NCBI RefSeq assembly: GCF_003788695.1 | Contig: NZ_RARA01000025.1 | Span: forward strand, 13,775-39,143 | From: Candidatus Cardinium hertigii | Lineage (GTDB): Bacteria; Bacteroidota; Bacteroidia; Cytophagales_A; Amoebophilaceae | DNA: 25,369 bases | Direction: 5' to 3' | Shown here: piece by piece, positions 1 to 7,037 of the stretch | Layout: the number at the start of each line of letters is the position of its first letter | Position numbering within the stretch: position 1 is the stretch's first letter | Notes under the pieces: model-generated | What the model was told of the DNA's origin: nothing | Database searches by the model: none | Seen by the model: only the letters and a program-made list of their open reading frames with translations | Translations under genes and position numbers: made by a program

Positions 1-328
1 AACCGGTTATTATTTAAGAGGTATTTTACCTATTCCTGATGCGCCGCATGCGGTACGTGTAGCTAAAAATATATTAAAAATTGAAAAAGCATTATGGAAA
101 TTCTTAGAGGATCCCTTAACTATACCCTTAACGAATAACCATGCTGAAAGGCAAATTAGACATTATGTAGTCTATCGGAAGAATGCTTACTTTACCCAAT
201 CTGAACGGGGAAATAGATTCTTGGAAAGAATAATTTCTCTCTATCTATCCTGGAAGCAACAAAAGCTAAATCCTTTCCATATTCTTTCCCAGATTATAGA
301 GACTTAGGCCACTCCACTGAACGGATAC
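1..328 (+). mobile_element. Right end of an IS66-type insertion sequence, cut by the window edge
   Basis: This stretch holds the last third of a transposase and, immediately after its stop codon, the presumed terminal repeat ending CCACTGAACGGATAC at 328. Read inward on the other strand the end is GTATCCGTTCAGTGGAGTGG. The same end, with one or two changes, occurs at 14925 and, inverted, at 17352, which shows it is a mobile-element terminus and not a chance motif. Assignment to IS66 rests on the transposase C-terminus and on the 8-bp target duplication around the related element at 14925. The left end and the accessory IS66 genes are outside the window. Confidence 0.75.
2..307 (+). CDS. IS66-family transposase, C-terminal fragment
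   Basis: This open frame runs from the window edge to TAG at 305-307, giving about 101 residues of a DDE transposase that acts on the ends of its own element. The visible part includes LTNNHAERQIRHYVVYRKN, which matches the conserved IS66 segment (TNN-x-AER-x-IR, containing the last catalytic acid), followed by a short helical tail ending ILSQIIET. The protein starts upstream of the window, so completeness cannot be judged. Its stop codon directly abuts the terminal repeat, the usual compact IS arrangement. A 143-bp tandem duplication begins inside this gene at 186, but the stop of the first copy keeps this frame unaffected. Assignment to IS66 is firm at family level; the subgroup is unknown. 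Confidence 0.8.
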   Translation, partial: TGYYLRGILPIPDAPHAVRVAKNILKIEKALWKFLEDPLTIPLTNNHAERQIRHYVVYRKNAYFTQSERGNRFLERIISLYLSWKQQKLNPFHILSQIIET

Positions 329-471
329 CTTACTTTACCCAATCTGAACGGGGAAATAGATTTTTGGAAAGAATAATTTCTCTCTATCTATCCTGGAAGC
401 AACAAAAGCTAAATCCTTTCCATATTCTTTCCCAGATTATAGAGACTTAGGCCACTCCACTGAACGGATAC
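186..471. repeat. 143-bp tandem duplication of the IS66 3' end
   Basis: Positions 186-328 and 329-471 are the same 143-bp unit repeated head to tail with one substitution (C220 versus T363). Each unit holds the last roughly 40 codons of the transposase, its stop and the terminal repeat GAACGGATAC. The element therefore carries two successive right ends. The near identity implies a recent event. Confidence 0.95.
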
Positions 472-545
472 GTATCCGTTTGCTTGCGTAGCAACTATGT
501 TATTCATTTAATTACAAATAGGCAATAGTTGGTATTTTTTCTGTC
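472..545. mobile_element. End of a second IS66-related or MITE element abutting the first
   Basis: Immediately after GGATAC at 471 comes GTATCCGTTTGCTTGCGT, the opposite type of end seen at 17023 (GTATTCGTTTACTTGCGTGG) and, inverted, at 15287. The following 50 bases (ATG..TTTAATTTAATTA-like, then a T-rich run) resemble the interior of the copy at 17023. Two element ends thus meet base to base, forming an 18-bp palindrome at 463-480. The remainder of this second element cannot be followed past about 545. Confidence 0.6.
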
Positions 546-561
546 CATCTACCATTAGCTA

Positions 562-633
562 ATATTGCAGCGGCCTCATAGCATTATCATGCTGCGTGTG
601 TTTCACCCCCATGGAGTTCCTATTCGGGTGAAA
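562..633. repeat. Decayed terminal repeat and a short hairpin in the 545-669 spacer
   Basis: Positions 562-579 match CTATTGCAACGGCCTCAC, the end of the small elements at 2869 and 6788, with three differences in 18 bases. Positions 601-608 (TTTCACCC) and 626-633 (GGGTGAAA) form an 8-bp stem with a 17-base loop, 37 bases past the stop of the minus-strand M15 gene. No U-run follows on either strand, so calling it a terminator would be weak. Nothing else is recognisable between 545 and 669. Confidence 0.35.
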
Positions 634-669
634 GTGGGCCAGAGATGGCCAGTAGATGTATTTGGACAA

Positions 670-1443
670 TTACAGTAAATGTTCCGGAAAAAGTTCAGGG
701 CGATATTCAAAATGCATGGTATCATAATGATACCACTTTCCTCCCCATATAAAATGATATTTCTCAAAAATTTTAACAATTTCTATAGGAATTTTATTTT
801 GATAAATAGGGAATTTATCAGGATCAATATCTTCCTCCTTGATTGCATCGTTTCCAGGATTGTTTTTTTTATAGTCCCATAACCAGTAATTAGAGTGTTC
901 TACATTTATGTCAACTGTCATACCAAAGCTATGTGCACTGGCTCGATCTGTACCTTCAATAACCCTCCAGTTAAATGTTCCACCTGGATCTTTAAGATAA
1001 TCTTTGAATTCATCCGGTAAATCATCCAATTCTACTGAAATATTTTTTAATTTTTCTGATACATTATTGACTTTTGTAACTAAAAGTGAACTTGGAAGTT
1101 GAAAGCTTTTTGGCATCCACTCAATCTTAACCAGATTGCTGCTAACTTCTTCTTCACTATTTCCATATATTTTTTTGAATAATGCGATATTACGTATTCT
1201 GCCTGGATCATAATTTTGCTGTTTAACACTATCCATATAATTACCATGGCTAGATTCCACTATATACGGAATAGAAAGTTGATCAAGCAAACTGGCAGTA
1301 TTCAGTTTTTCTGAGTAACTTTTTTCATTTTCTTTGCCATCACTTACTGCCTGTTGTGTACCATCTTTATAAACTATAGCCGTATCTGTAATGGCTGATA
1401 TATGCTCAGGATACGCCTTTAAATAGATTTCATGTTTACGCAT
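670..1443 (-). CDS. M15-family D,D- or L,D-peptidase, secretion signal out of frame
   Basis: This is a zinc peptidase domain of the VanY/M15 type, which cleaves D-Ala or L-Ala-D-Glu type bonds in murein stem peptides. The metal-binding pattern is visible as SAHSFGMTVDIN (His171 and Asp178, HxxxxxxD) and WYHYDTMHFEYRP (Asp241 and His244), close to the M15C/endolysin pattern; residues 1-130 show no recognised domain. As an isolated frame it starts at ATG 1443. In the same frame just upstream one reads GGCAQNNQF, a lipobox-like sequence, cut off by TAG at 1472-1474. A good signal-peptide start (1525) lies one frame away, and removing one base of the C6 run at 1466-1471 would fuse the two. The gene is therefore probably a frameshifted lipoprotein: a pseudogene, a phase-variable gene or a sequencing artefact. 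If used as is, the product would lack an export signal. Confidence 0.7.
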   Translation of the reverse strand: MRKHEIYLKAYPEHISAITDTAIVYKDGTQQAVSDGKENEKSYSEKLNTASLLDQLSIPYIVESSHGNYMDSVKQQNYDPGRIRNIALFKKIYGNSEEEVSSNLVKIEWMPKSFQLPSSLLVTKVNNVSEKLKNISVELDDLPDEFKDYLKDPGGTFNWRVIEGTDRASAHSFGMTVDINVEHSNYWLWDYKKNNPGNDAIKEEDIDPDKFPIYQNKIPIEIVKIFEKYHFIWGGKWYHYDTMHFEYRPELFPEHLL

Positions 1444-1525
1444 AAATTGATTGTTCTGGGCACAGCCCCCCTAGTAAGAATAGGATCAAGAAATATAAAT
1501 AAAATAAGGATATATTGAATTGCAT
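1436..1525 (-). pseudogene. Out-of-frame lipoprotein signal peptide of the M15 gene
   Basis: ATG at 1523-1525 opens a 29-codon frame that reads MQFNISLFYLYFLILFLLGG and ends at TAA 1436-1438. It has a short polar start, a long hydrophobic core and LLGG. If one G of the GGGGGG run (minus strand, 1466-1471) is dropped, the reading becomes LLGGC-AQNN, a canonical lipobox, and continues directly into the M15 domain. This is the strongest sign that the two frames were one lipoprotein gene spanning 670-1525. Confidence 0.65.
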
Positions 1526-1563
1526 AATTATAATAGTTTAAAGTGTATACGTTCTATTACCCG

Positions 1564-1730
1564 TTACCTTCGCACTTTTTTATGTATTGAATACATAAAC
1601 ATCAGACTATTATTTTAATAAATTAAACATATATACAATTGCGCAGTATGGGCTTTCCTTCATCTAGGTAAGAGAATTTACTAGGCAAGTCTAAGGTAAA
1701 TGTAAGGATTACGCAGGCTTAAAGCAAATA
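1564..1730 (-). promoter_or_regulatory. Copy of the ankyrin-gene 5' leader and first codons
   Basis: This stretch is clearly similar to 9410-9685, which covers the start and upstream region of the ankyrin gene. Shared blocks include a T-rich run then TATTGAA, TAAACATCA, AATTAAACAT, CAGTATGG, CTTCATCTAG, GTCTAA, AAGGATTA and CTTAAAGCAAATA. The copy includes an ATG (1600-1602) and 12 codons reading MFMYSIHKKVRR then stop, related to MFIRSIYKKDGRR of the ankyrin protein. It lies upstream of the M15 gene, in the same direction. It may be a promoter-bearing leader shared by two secreted-protein genes or the stump of a lost ankyrin gene. Confidence 0.6.
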
Positions 1731-1741
1731 CAGTGCCCATT

Positions 1742-1972
1742 TCAGAAATGGCTACATTCCGTATACTTTACTTTTTCATGAATAAAATGCATTATATCAG
1801 ATACCATAAATTTAGAAAGAGGTGTCCTACCATGGATCATATCTTTATAAATCCTTCTATATATATGTGAACGGTGTAATGTGGGCATAACCATTTTATA
1901 ATGCTCCATGTCGGCAAGCATAGCACAAGCACTATCATCCATACCCACATCCACATCCATACCTATACCCAT
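1742..1972 (-). CDS. Small frame downstream of the lipase, probably its out-of-frame C-terminus
   Basis: A 76-residue frame starts inside the end of the upstream lipase gene (10-base overlap, 1963-1972). Alone it matches no family I recognise. Read as the continuation of the lipase, it supplies what that protein lacks: a His after the catalytic Asp, in the setting ADMEHYKMVMP (His24), similar to the xxxHxxMV pattern in which many lipases hold the catalytic His. The join lies in a low-complexity GGTATGGATGTGGATGTGGG run, a plausible slip site. A one-base gain or two-base loss before the lipase stop at 1963 would fuse the frames into a protein of about 360 residues. Alternatives are a separate translationally coupled protein or a spurious frame. 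It ends in CSHF at 1742, just before the leader copy. Confidence 0.45.
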   Translation of the reverse strand: MGIGMDVDVGMDDSACAMLADMEHYKMVMPTLHRSHIYRRIYKDMIHGRTPLSKFMVSDIMHFIHEKVKYTECSHF

Positions 1973-2826
1973 AACAATTGGCTAGATAAGGGAATCAATC
2001 CATCATGATAAACCGCTTGCTTTTCCGTTATAAATTGTCCATACGCATCATTAAATGATTGTATCACCTGCATAGGTAAATTAACGCTAGCTGCCTTGTT
2101 AAGTAGATACTTCCCCAAATTATCATAGTAACCAGCAATTAATAAACAAGGAATGGTATGTGCATCACTATGTATAAAATTCTCTATTTGCTTGATACAG
2201 CGGCTATTAGGTAACAAATCGTTTAACCCACTTATTTTTATTTTTTTTAACAACCAGGCTAAGCCCTTTAGATACCATACATTTCCTATAGGCAAGCAAT
2301 AGTTAATATGTTTCATATATGCTTTTGTATGCGCTATAAACATTTGTATTTCATTGCTGCTACGCTTTAGTATAGGTGCACCATTGAGCGGTGCAAAAAG
2401 GGTAATAATAGCTTGTATATTTAACTTATCGTTGTACTGTTTAGCCAACAAACAGGATGTAACGCCTCCTTTACTTTCTCCAATGAGAACAAGCGGAAAA
2501 GTTTTAGGGTTTACCGTGTATTTACGTAACTTACGTAAAATATACGTATAAAGTTTTTTAGATTGACTGTCTAAAGATTTTAAATTATATTGTATTTGCC
2601 AATATAAATTACTTGCCTCGATAATAGCTACTTTACTACCAAATTGAGTTGCAATACTGTTTACAACAGGTTTAGCTATAAAATTGTTTACAACTACTAC
2701 CGCAAAAGAAGGGCAGGATTGTGCACAAACATAAGGAGCGTCAAACGTTAGTATTAGGAACATGATTGAAATTAGGCATGGAAATGTTACAACGGATTGT
2801 TGTTTTACCATTGACAATAATTTCAT
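1963..2826 (-). CDS. Secreted alpha/beta-hydrolase, lipase-like
   Basis: A probable exported esterase or lipase of 287 residues from the ATG at 2826. That start gives a basic N-terminus, a hydrophobic core (CLISIMFLILTF) and a possible cleavage after APYVCA. An upstream ATG at 2862 and a TTG at 2883 are in frame, but the TTG lies inside a mobile-element end, so I prefer 2826. The nucleophile elbow GESKGG (Ser118) is clear, followed by TLFAPLNGAP, a segment typical of lipases, and then YHDGLIPLSSQ, which carries the likely catalytic Asp (275). No His follows in this frame, which stops 13 residues after that Asp; the expected His is in the overlapping frame 1742-1972. The gene may therefore be frameshifted and inactive, or the two products may work together. 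The substrate is unknown. Confidence 0.65.
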   Translation of the reverse strand: MKLLSMVKQQSVVTFPCLISIMFLILTFDAPYVCAQSCPSFAVVVVNNFIAKPVVNSIATQFGSKVAIIEASNLYWQIQYNLKSLDSQSKKLYTYILRKLRKYTVNPKTFPLVLIGESKGGVTSCLLAKQYNDKLNIQAIITLFAPLNGAPILKRSSNEIQMFIAHTKAYMKHINYCLPIGNVWYLKGLAWLLKKIKISGLNDLLPNSRCIKQIENFIHSDAHTIPCLLIAGYYDNLGKYLLNKAASVNLPMQVIQSFNDAYGQFITEKQAVYHDGLIPLSSQLLWV

Positions 2827-2868
2827 TATCGTTGCAAAAAATTTAGAAGTTGACAGGCGCATGTCACA

Positions 2869-3042
2869 TTGAGGCCGTTGCAATAGAAAACAAAAATTTT
2901 ATAAAAAAGAGAAATCTATACGCAAGTGTTAGTTAAAAGCCTTAAAAAGAATATAAACCATACATTTTTAGTGCTGTAAACTTATAAAGAACTCTATATT
3001 TGTATAATACAATGCTGCAATTTTCTATTGCAACGGCTTCGC
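2869..3042. mobile_element. Small inverted-repeat element (MITE-like), about 174 bp
   Basis: The left end GAGGCCGTTGCAATAGAAAA (2871-2890) pairs with the right end at 3021-3040, 20 bases with one mismatch, and the interior is AT-rich with no gene. The same ends occur at 6788-7001 and singly at 24951-24968. The ends resemble those of IS5-type elements, which is inference only. No clear target duplication is visible. It sits between the lipase and dnaB, upstream of the lipase start. Confidence 0.65.
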
Positions 3043-3115
3043 ATTTTACTAAAACGTTAGTTTTGAAAGCGATCTAATAACCAATTATAAGGTATTTTAT
3101 TACCAATCCTGTACC

Positions 3116-4615
3116 TCAAAATACATCAAACGTTTCCTGTAGCTCATTTGCTTTACTAGAACGGATAACAGTAGTAAACTGTTCCGACTGTATAGCAGCG
3201 GGCATACCACAATCCATAAATTTCATATACCATCCTATAAATTGCAAGTGTACATTATCTAACGCCCCATTGCGATGCTTGGCAACAATAACCTCTACTA
3301 GCCCCTGCGTAGAATTGCCTGATTCATCCTCTGTTAATCCATAATATTCTGGCCTATACAAAAACAAGACAAGATCAGCATCCTGTTCAATAGAACCAGA
3401 TTCACGAAGATCAGAAAGTTGTGGTCGTTTGCTGCCACCACGCGTTTCTACCGCTCTACTTAACTGAGACAATGCAATAACAGCAATATCCAACTCTTTA
3501 GCTATGCTTTTAAGGGCACGTGAAATAGAAGCGATCTCTTGTTCACGATTGCTACCACCCTTAGTCGGATCACCTGACATAAGCTGCAAATAGTCAATAA
3601 CAACTAATTGAATGTTATGCTTAGCTTTAAGTCTTCTACATTTGGTGCGTAATTCAAAAATAGAAAGCGCGGGCGTATCATCTACATAAATGGGTGCATT
3701 AGAAAGCTCAGCCGTTTTATGGAGCAACTGTTCCCACTCATGGTCCATTAATTTACCTTGCTTAATTTTTTCACTAGCAAGCTCTGCTTCAGCTGAAATC
3801 AATCTATTCACCAACTGTAAAGCACCCATCTCCAAAGAAAAAATAGCTACTGGTGTTTTATAATCTATCGCCGCATTACGCAAAGCAGAAAGTACAAAAG
3901 CTGTCTTACCCATACCAGGTCTAGCCGCGATAATAATCAAATCAAACTTTTGCCAACCAGATGTAATACGATCTAAAACAATAAACCCACTAGGAATACC
4001 CGTAAGGCCATCTACACGTGTACGACGATTGGATAAATTATCAAAAGCTTCTACCAATAACGAACGCATGTCTAGATAACCTTTGCGTACATTGCCATCA
4101 GAAATTTCAAAAAGAGCCTGTTCCGTACGGTCCAACACATTAAAAACATCCATAGTAGGATCATAGGCATGCTTTTGTATAGTACTGGAAACCGATAGTA
4201 ACTTTCTCCGAATTTCATATTCAATAATAGCCCTAGCATGAAATTCAATATTGGCTGAAGAGCTAATGCGCGTAGTCAGATAACTTACATAATAGCTGCC
4301 CCCTACTGCTGCCAGTTTACCATCTTTTCGCAACTGATTGACCACAGTAAGCATATCTATGGGCTCAGAATCATTAAAAAGAAATAGAATGGCCCGGTAG
4401 ATTTCTTGATGGGATTCTTTATAAAAACTTTCAGGTTTTAAAAGATCAATTACACTAACCAACGCTTCTTTCTCCAACATCAATGCACCCAATACCCCCT
4501 CTTCCAGGTCTAAGGCATGCGGTGGATATTTGGCATTGGCAGCAAACCCATCAGATGTAGGAAGATGCATTGCTGCCGGTTCCATGCCTACGTTTTTAGT
4601 ATACGTTTTTATCAT
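3116..4615 (-). CDS. dnaB: Replicative DNA helicase DnaB
   Basis: The hexameric helicase that unwinds DNA ahead of the replication fork and binds primase through its N-terminal domain. The 499-residue protein has an N-terminal DnaB domain (about 33-135, from ALDLEEGVLGALM to the AR-x-I-x-E-x-x-x-R segment), a linker helix, and a RecA-like motor from about 205. Visible motifs are Walker A ARPGMGKT (231-238), SLEM (260-263), Walker B VVIDYLQL (338-345) and DLRESGSIEQDAD (402-414). The first 30 residues are a poorly conserved extension, normal in Bacteroidota. The ATG at 4615 is 57 bases after the sufE stop, so it may be transcribed with sufS-sufE. All key residues are present and nothing suggests decay. 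Confidence 0.97.
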   Translation of the reverse strand: MIKTYTKNVGMEPAAMHLPTSDGFAANAKYPPHALDLEEGVLGALMLEKEALVSVIDLLKPESFYKESHQEIYRAILFLFNDSEPIDMLTVVNQLRKDGKLAAVGGSYYVSYLTTRISSSANIEFHARAIIEYEIRRKLLSVSSTIQKHAYDPTMDVFNVLDRTEQALFEISDGNVRKGYLDMRSLLVEAFDNLSNRRTRVDGLTGIPSGFIVLDRITSGWQKFDLIIIAARPGMGKTAFVLSALRNAAIDYKTPVAIFSLEMGALQLVNRLISAEAELASEKIKQGKLMDHEWEQLLHKTAELSNAPIYVDDTPALSIFELRTKCRRLKAKHNIQLVVIDYLQLMSGDPTKGGSNREQEIASISRALKSIAKELDIAVIALSQLSRAVETRGGSKRPQLSDLRESGSIEQDADLVLFLYRPEYYGLTEDESGNSTQGLVEVIVAKHRNGALDNVHLQFIGWYMKFMDCGMPAAIQSEQFTTVIRSSKANELQETFDVF

Positions 4616-4672
4616 ACAAGTGTATAATTTTTATAATTAGCCTTGTCCATTAGCCTTACCACAAAGAAGCCA

Positions 4673-5122
4673 TTATGCATGCCTGCTTTGTGCCAATCTG
4701 GATAATGCTTTTAATTTGATTTCTTTAATCATATGCGAAAATCCACTCGCTCGCTGCCATCCTATCAGTTCGCTTATGCCAATCGCCTCTACAAAATAGA
4801 ACTTAGCAGCTGCAATAGCTAATATAGATTGGCCAGAAACTGCTTTAAGCAAGAGACTGATTAATCCTTTTGTAATAGCCGTATTGCTGTCTGCTTGAAA
4901 AAACAATAATCCTTCCTTTTCTACCTCCATCAACCATACTTTAGACATACAACCTTGCACCAAATGGTTATCTGTTTTATATAAGAGCTCCATAGGGGCC
5001 AATGCGCTTCCTAAATCAATAAGATAGTCAAGCATCACTTCTCTTTCTCCACACAAGCTAGCAAATGCATCTATGATATCGTCTTGATGCTGATCAATGG
5101 TTTTAAATGGTAACTTTTCCAT
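4673..5122 (-). CDS. sufE: SufE, sulfur acceptor for the SufS cysteine desulfurase
   Basis: SufE takes the persulfide from SufS and passes it to the SufBCD scaffold during Fe-S cluster assembly. The 149-residue protein is of typical length. The acceptor cysteine is in LVQGCMSKVWL (Cys58), matching the family motif LVxGCxSxVWL. The C-terminal half keeps the conserved FYFVEAIGISELIGWQRASGF segment. It follows sufS by five bases and should be cotranscribed and stoichiometrically linked with it. No sufBCD is seen in the window, so the scaffold genes must lie elsewhere. Confidence 0.93.
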   Translation of the reverse strand: MEKLPFKTIDQHQDDIIDAFASLCGEREVMLDYLIDLGSALAPMELLYKTDNHLVQGCMSKVWLMEVEKEGLLFFQADSNTAITKGLISLLLKAVSGQSILAIAAAKFYFVEAIGISELIGWQRASGFSHMIKEIKLKALSRLAQSRHA

Positions 5123-5127
5123 ACTAC

Positions 5128-6363
5128 CTAAGTTGCTTTGTGAATAATTTGCTGTAATGCTTCTAAAAAAAGATCTATTTCCTCAATGGTGTTGTACAAA
5201 GCAAAAGAAACACGTACAACGCCCTCTATACCTAATCTATGCATAAGCGGCTGGGTACAACAATGGCCTGTACGGACAGCAATGCCTTTTGCATCTAACA
5301 ATAAGCCGACATCTAAGTGGTGCATATTTGTTAAATTAAAAGAAATAATACCTATTCTTTCGGTAGCGCTACCTACCAACTGTACGGCTGGCATATGTGT
5401 TAAACCAGCCATGGCATAACATAGCAAGATTTCTTCATGTGCAGCCATCTTAGGATAACCTATACTTGCCATAAATTTGAGCGCTTCTGCAAAAGAAATA
5501 ATCGCAGCTAAAGGAGGGGTGCCTGGCTCAAATTTATAAGGGGGATCAAGATAAATAGTATCCGTTAATGTAACCTGTTTCACCATGCCACCACCCGTTT
5601 GATAGGGAGGCATGGCTTCTAACCACTTTTTCTTACCATATAAAAACCCTAACCCAGTAAGACCATACATTTTATGAGCAGAGAAGACAAAAAAATCACA
5701 ATCCAAAGCCGTAACATCAATAGGGAGATGGGCTACGGCTTGTGCACCATCTATTACAACCAGTGCACCTTTGGCATGTGCGTTATCTATAATGGTTTTA
5801 ATCGGATGTATCGTCCCCAATGTATTAGAAACATAACTTACCGCAACTATTTTGGTACGTGCGGTAATCCATCTATCGAGATGGGTTAGGTCTAACTGCC
5901 CCCTATCATCCATAGGTATAACCTTTAAAATGGCTTTTTTGCGTTTACAAAGCAGCTGCCATGGAACAAGGTTGGCATGGTGTTCCATCTCAGAAATTAA
6001 CACTTCATCTCCGGCACCAATTTCCATTTCTCCATAAGTGGCAGCAATTAAATTAATACTTTCTGTGGCTCCAGAAGTAAAAATAATGTTTTCTACCTCA
6101 GGCGCATGTAGGAATTTTTGTACAGCAAGGCGTGTATGTTCTAAGGCCGTCGTAACGCGAGCAGATAAGGCGTGCATACCGCGGTAAATATTTGCATTGT
6201 CCCTCTCATAGAAATGCTGTGCACTACGTATAACCGAAATGGGTTTATGGGTAGTAGCAGCATTGTCAAAATAAACCAGTGGCCTATCATACACTTGTTG
6301 ATTTAAAAGAGGAAAATAAGACCTAACTTGGTCTATATCAAAAGTGTTCACAGCAGTAAGCAT
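5128..6363 (-). CDS. sufS: SufS, group II cysteine desulfurase
   Basis: A PLP-dependent enzyme that removes sulfur from cysteine and gives it to SufE for Fe-S cluster assembly. Length is 411 residues, normal for SufS. The PLP lysine is in FSAHKMYGLTG (Lys231), and the catalytic loop RTGHCCTQPLM carries the persulfide cysteine, Cys369 by alignment with the RTGHHCA form of other bacteria. YFDNAATTHKP near the N-terminus and TSGATESINL are also standard. Note the adjacent Cys368, where most SufS proteins have His. ATG at 6361-6363 gives the expected N-terminus. It heads the run sufS-sufE-dnaB on the minus strand. Confidence 0.96.
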   Translation of the reverse strand: MLTAVNTFDIDQVRSYFPLLNQQVYDRPLVYFDNAATTHKPISVIRSAQHFYERDNANIYRGMHALSARVTTALEHTRLAVQKFLHAPEVENIIFTSGATESINLIAATYGEMEIGAGDEVLISEMEHHANLVPWQLLCKRKKAILKVIPMDDRGQLDLTHLDRWITARTKIVAVSYVSNTLGTIHPIKTIIDNAHAKGALVVIDGAQAVAHLPIDVTALDCDFFVFSAHKMYGLTGLGFLYGKKKWLEAMPPYQTGGGMVKQVTLTDTIYLDPPYKFEPGTPPLAAIISFAEALKFMASIGYPKMAAHEEILLCYAMAGLTHMPAVQLVGSATERIGIISFNLTNMHHLDVGLLLDAKGIAVRTGHCCTQPLMHRLGIEGVVRVSFALYNTIEEIDLFLEALQQIIHKAT

Positions 6364-6396
6364 TATTACCCATCGTTATTACCCATTAACCATTTC

Positions 6397-6416
6397 TAAT
6401 GCCCCTTCAGGCATTA
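6397..6416 (-). promoter_or_regulatory. Short stem-loop upstream of sufS
   Basis: TAATGCC (6397-6403) and GGCATTA (6410-6416) form a perfect 7-bp stem with a 6-base loop, 34 bases before the sufS start. Its position suits a leader-RNA structure or an operator for the Fe-S operon, but there is no supporting second copy and no regulator is known from the window. Confidence 0.25.
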
Positions 6417-6543
6417 CAAGATACTACAATTTTATAAGTTTATAACCGATGTGAAGCGTACCCGTTCACCCAATGGCGTCAACTTAAGGTTTAACTATTA
6501 TTGATAACCAAGTAGAATAGGATATTTTTTTTACATTTGCTAC

Positions 6544-6792
6544 ATGGCTTCTTATTTAACGAATAAATTCTTTTTTTATTATTTCATAAAAAAGTGTATG
6601 ATACATTTTTTTATGAAAGAGTTTTTAGGGGAAAATTTTATTTCGGAAATTAAAGATAAATTGTATTCAGCCATATTTCAGACTATCCATTCCAAAGGCG
6701 GCCATATGTTCACACGCAGAAGGAAACTTACTTTTCCAATAGTATTTTCCACTATTTTAAAGCTAGTTAAACGAAGTTTAGGCATAGAGTGA
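6544..6792 (+). pseudogene. IS4-family transposase, N-terminal remnant
   Basis: The last 30 codons read HMFTRRRKLTFPIVFSTILK then LVKRSLGIE, which fits the N-terminal region of IS4-type transposases (FTR-x-RKL-x-F followed by a K-x-SL-x-IE helix). The likely original start is ATG 6598 or 6613. The frame ends at TGA 6790-6792, whose bases belong to the end of the small element at 6788-7001, so the transposase is cut there. No continuation is found beyond 7001, where the ankyrin gene begins on the other strand. It is a dead remnant of about 60 to 80 codons out of an expected 350-450. Confidence 0.55.
6582..6618. repeat. 37-bp near-perfect palindrome over the IS4 remnant start
   Basis: TTTCATAAAAAA (6582-6593) and its reverse complement (6607-6618) flank TGTAT-G-ATACA. 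Only one pair (G94/T106 of the 6500-6600 block) and the central base deviate. The structure covers both candidate start codons of the remnant, so in RNA it could hide them; alternatively it is a bidirectional terminator-like structure. Confidence 0.6.
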
Positions 6793-7001
6793 GGCCGTTG
6801 CAATAGGGAATAACACGGCATGATTTAGCCATATTACCGCTTCGGCATGTTACGTAATAGCTTGCTGGTGTTAACCAAACACAGAATAATACTACTGATG
6901 ATAAGCAGGTTATAAAATAAGCATACCATAAACACCATTATATAAGGAGTCGCATACGGCTTCTATGTATATTTTAAATTGTCTATTGCAACAGCCTCAC
7001 T
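6788..7001. mobile_element. Small inverted-repeat element (MITE-like), about 214 bp
   Basis: GTGAGGCCGTTGCAATAG (6789-6806) and its inverse (6983-7000) form 18-bp terminal repeats with one mismatch, extended by one further pair. The interior has no coding frame worth reporting. The ends match those of the 2869-3042 element, but the interiors look unrelated. It lies between the IS4 remnant and the 3' end of the ankyrin gene. No direct target duplication is evident. Confidence 0.65.
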
Positions 7002-7037
7002 TTGAAAGTATCCGGTGAGATGCACGTTTTTACTACA

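Noticed and set aside
601..633. Hairpin as a rho-independent terminator of the M15 gene
   Set aside because: The loop is long and no T-run follows on the relevant strand.
679..882. Plus-strand open frame of 67 codons
   Set aside because: It lies antisense within the M15 peptidase gene, whose catalytic motifs are on the minus strand.
7009..7024. GTATCCGGTGAG as another IS66/MITE end
   Set aside because: Only the first seven bases match the terminal repeat, and the flanking sequence does not follow.
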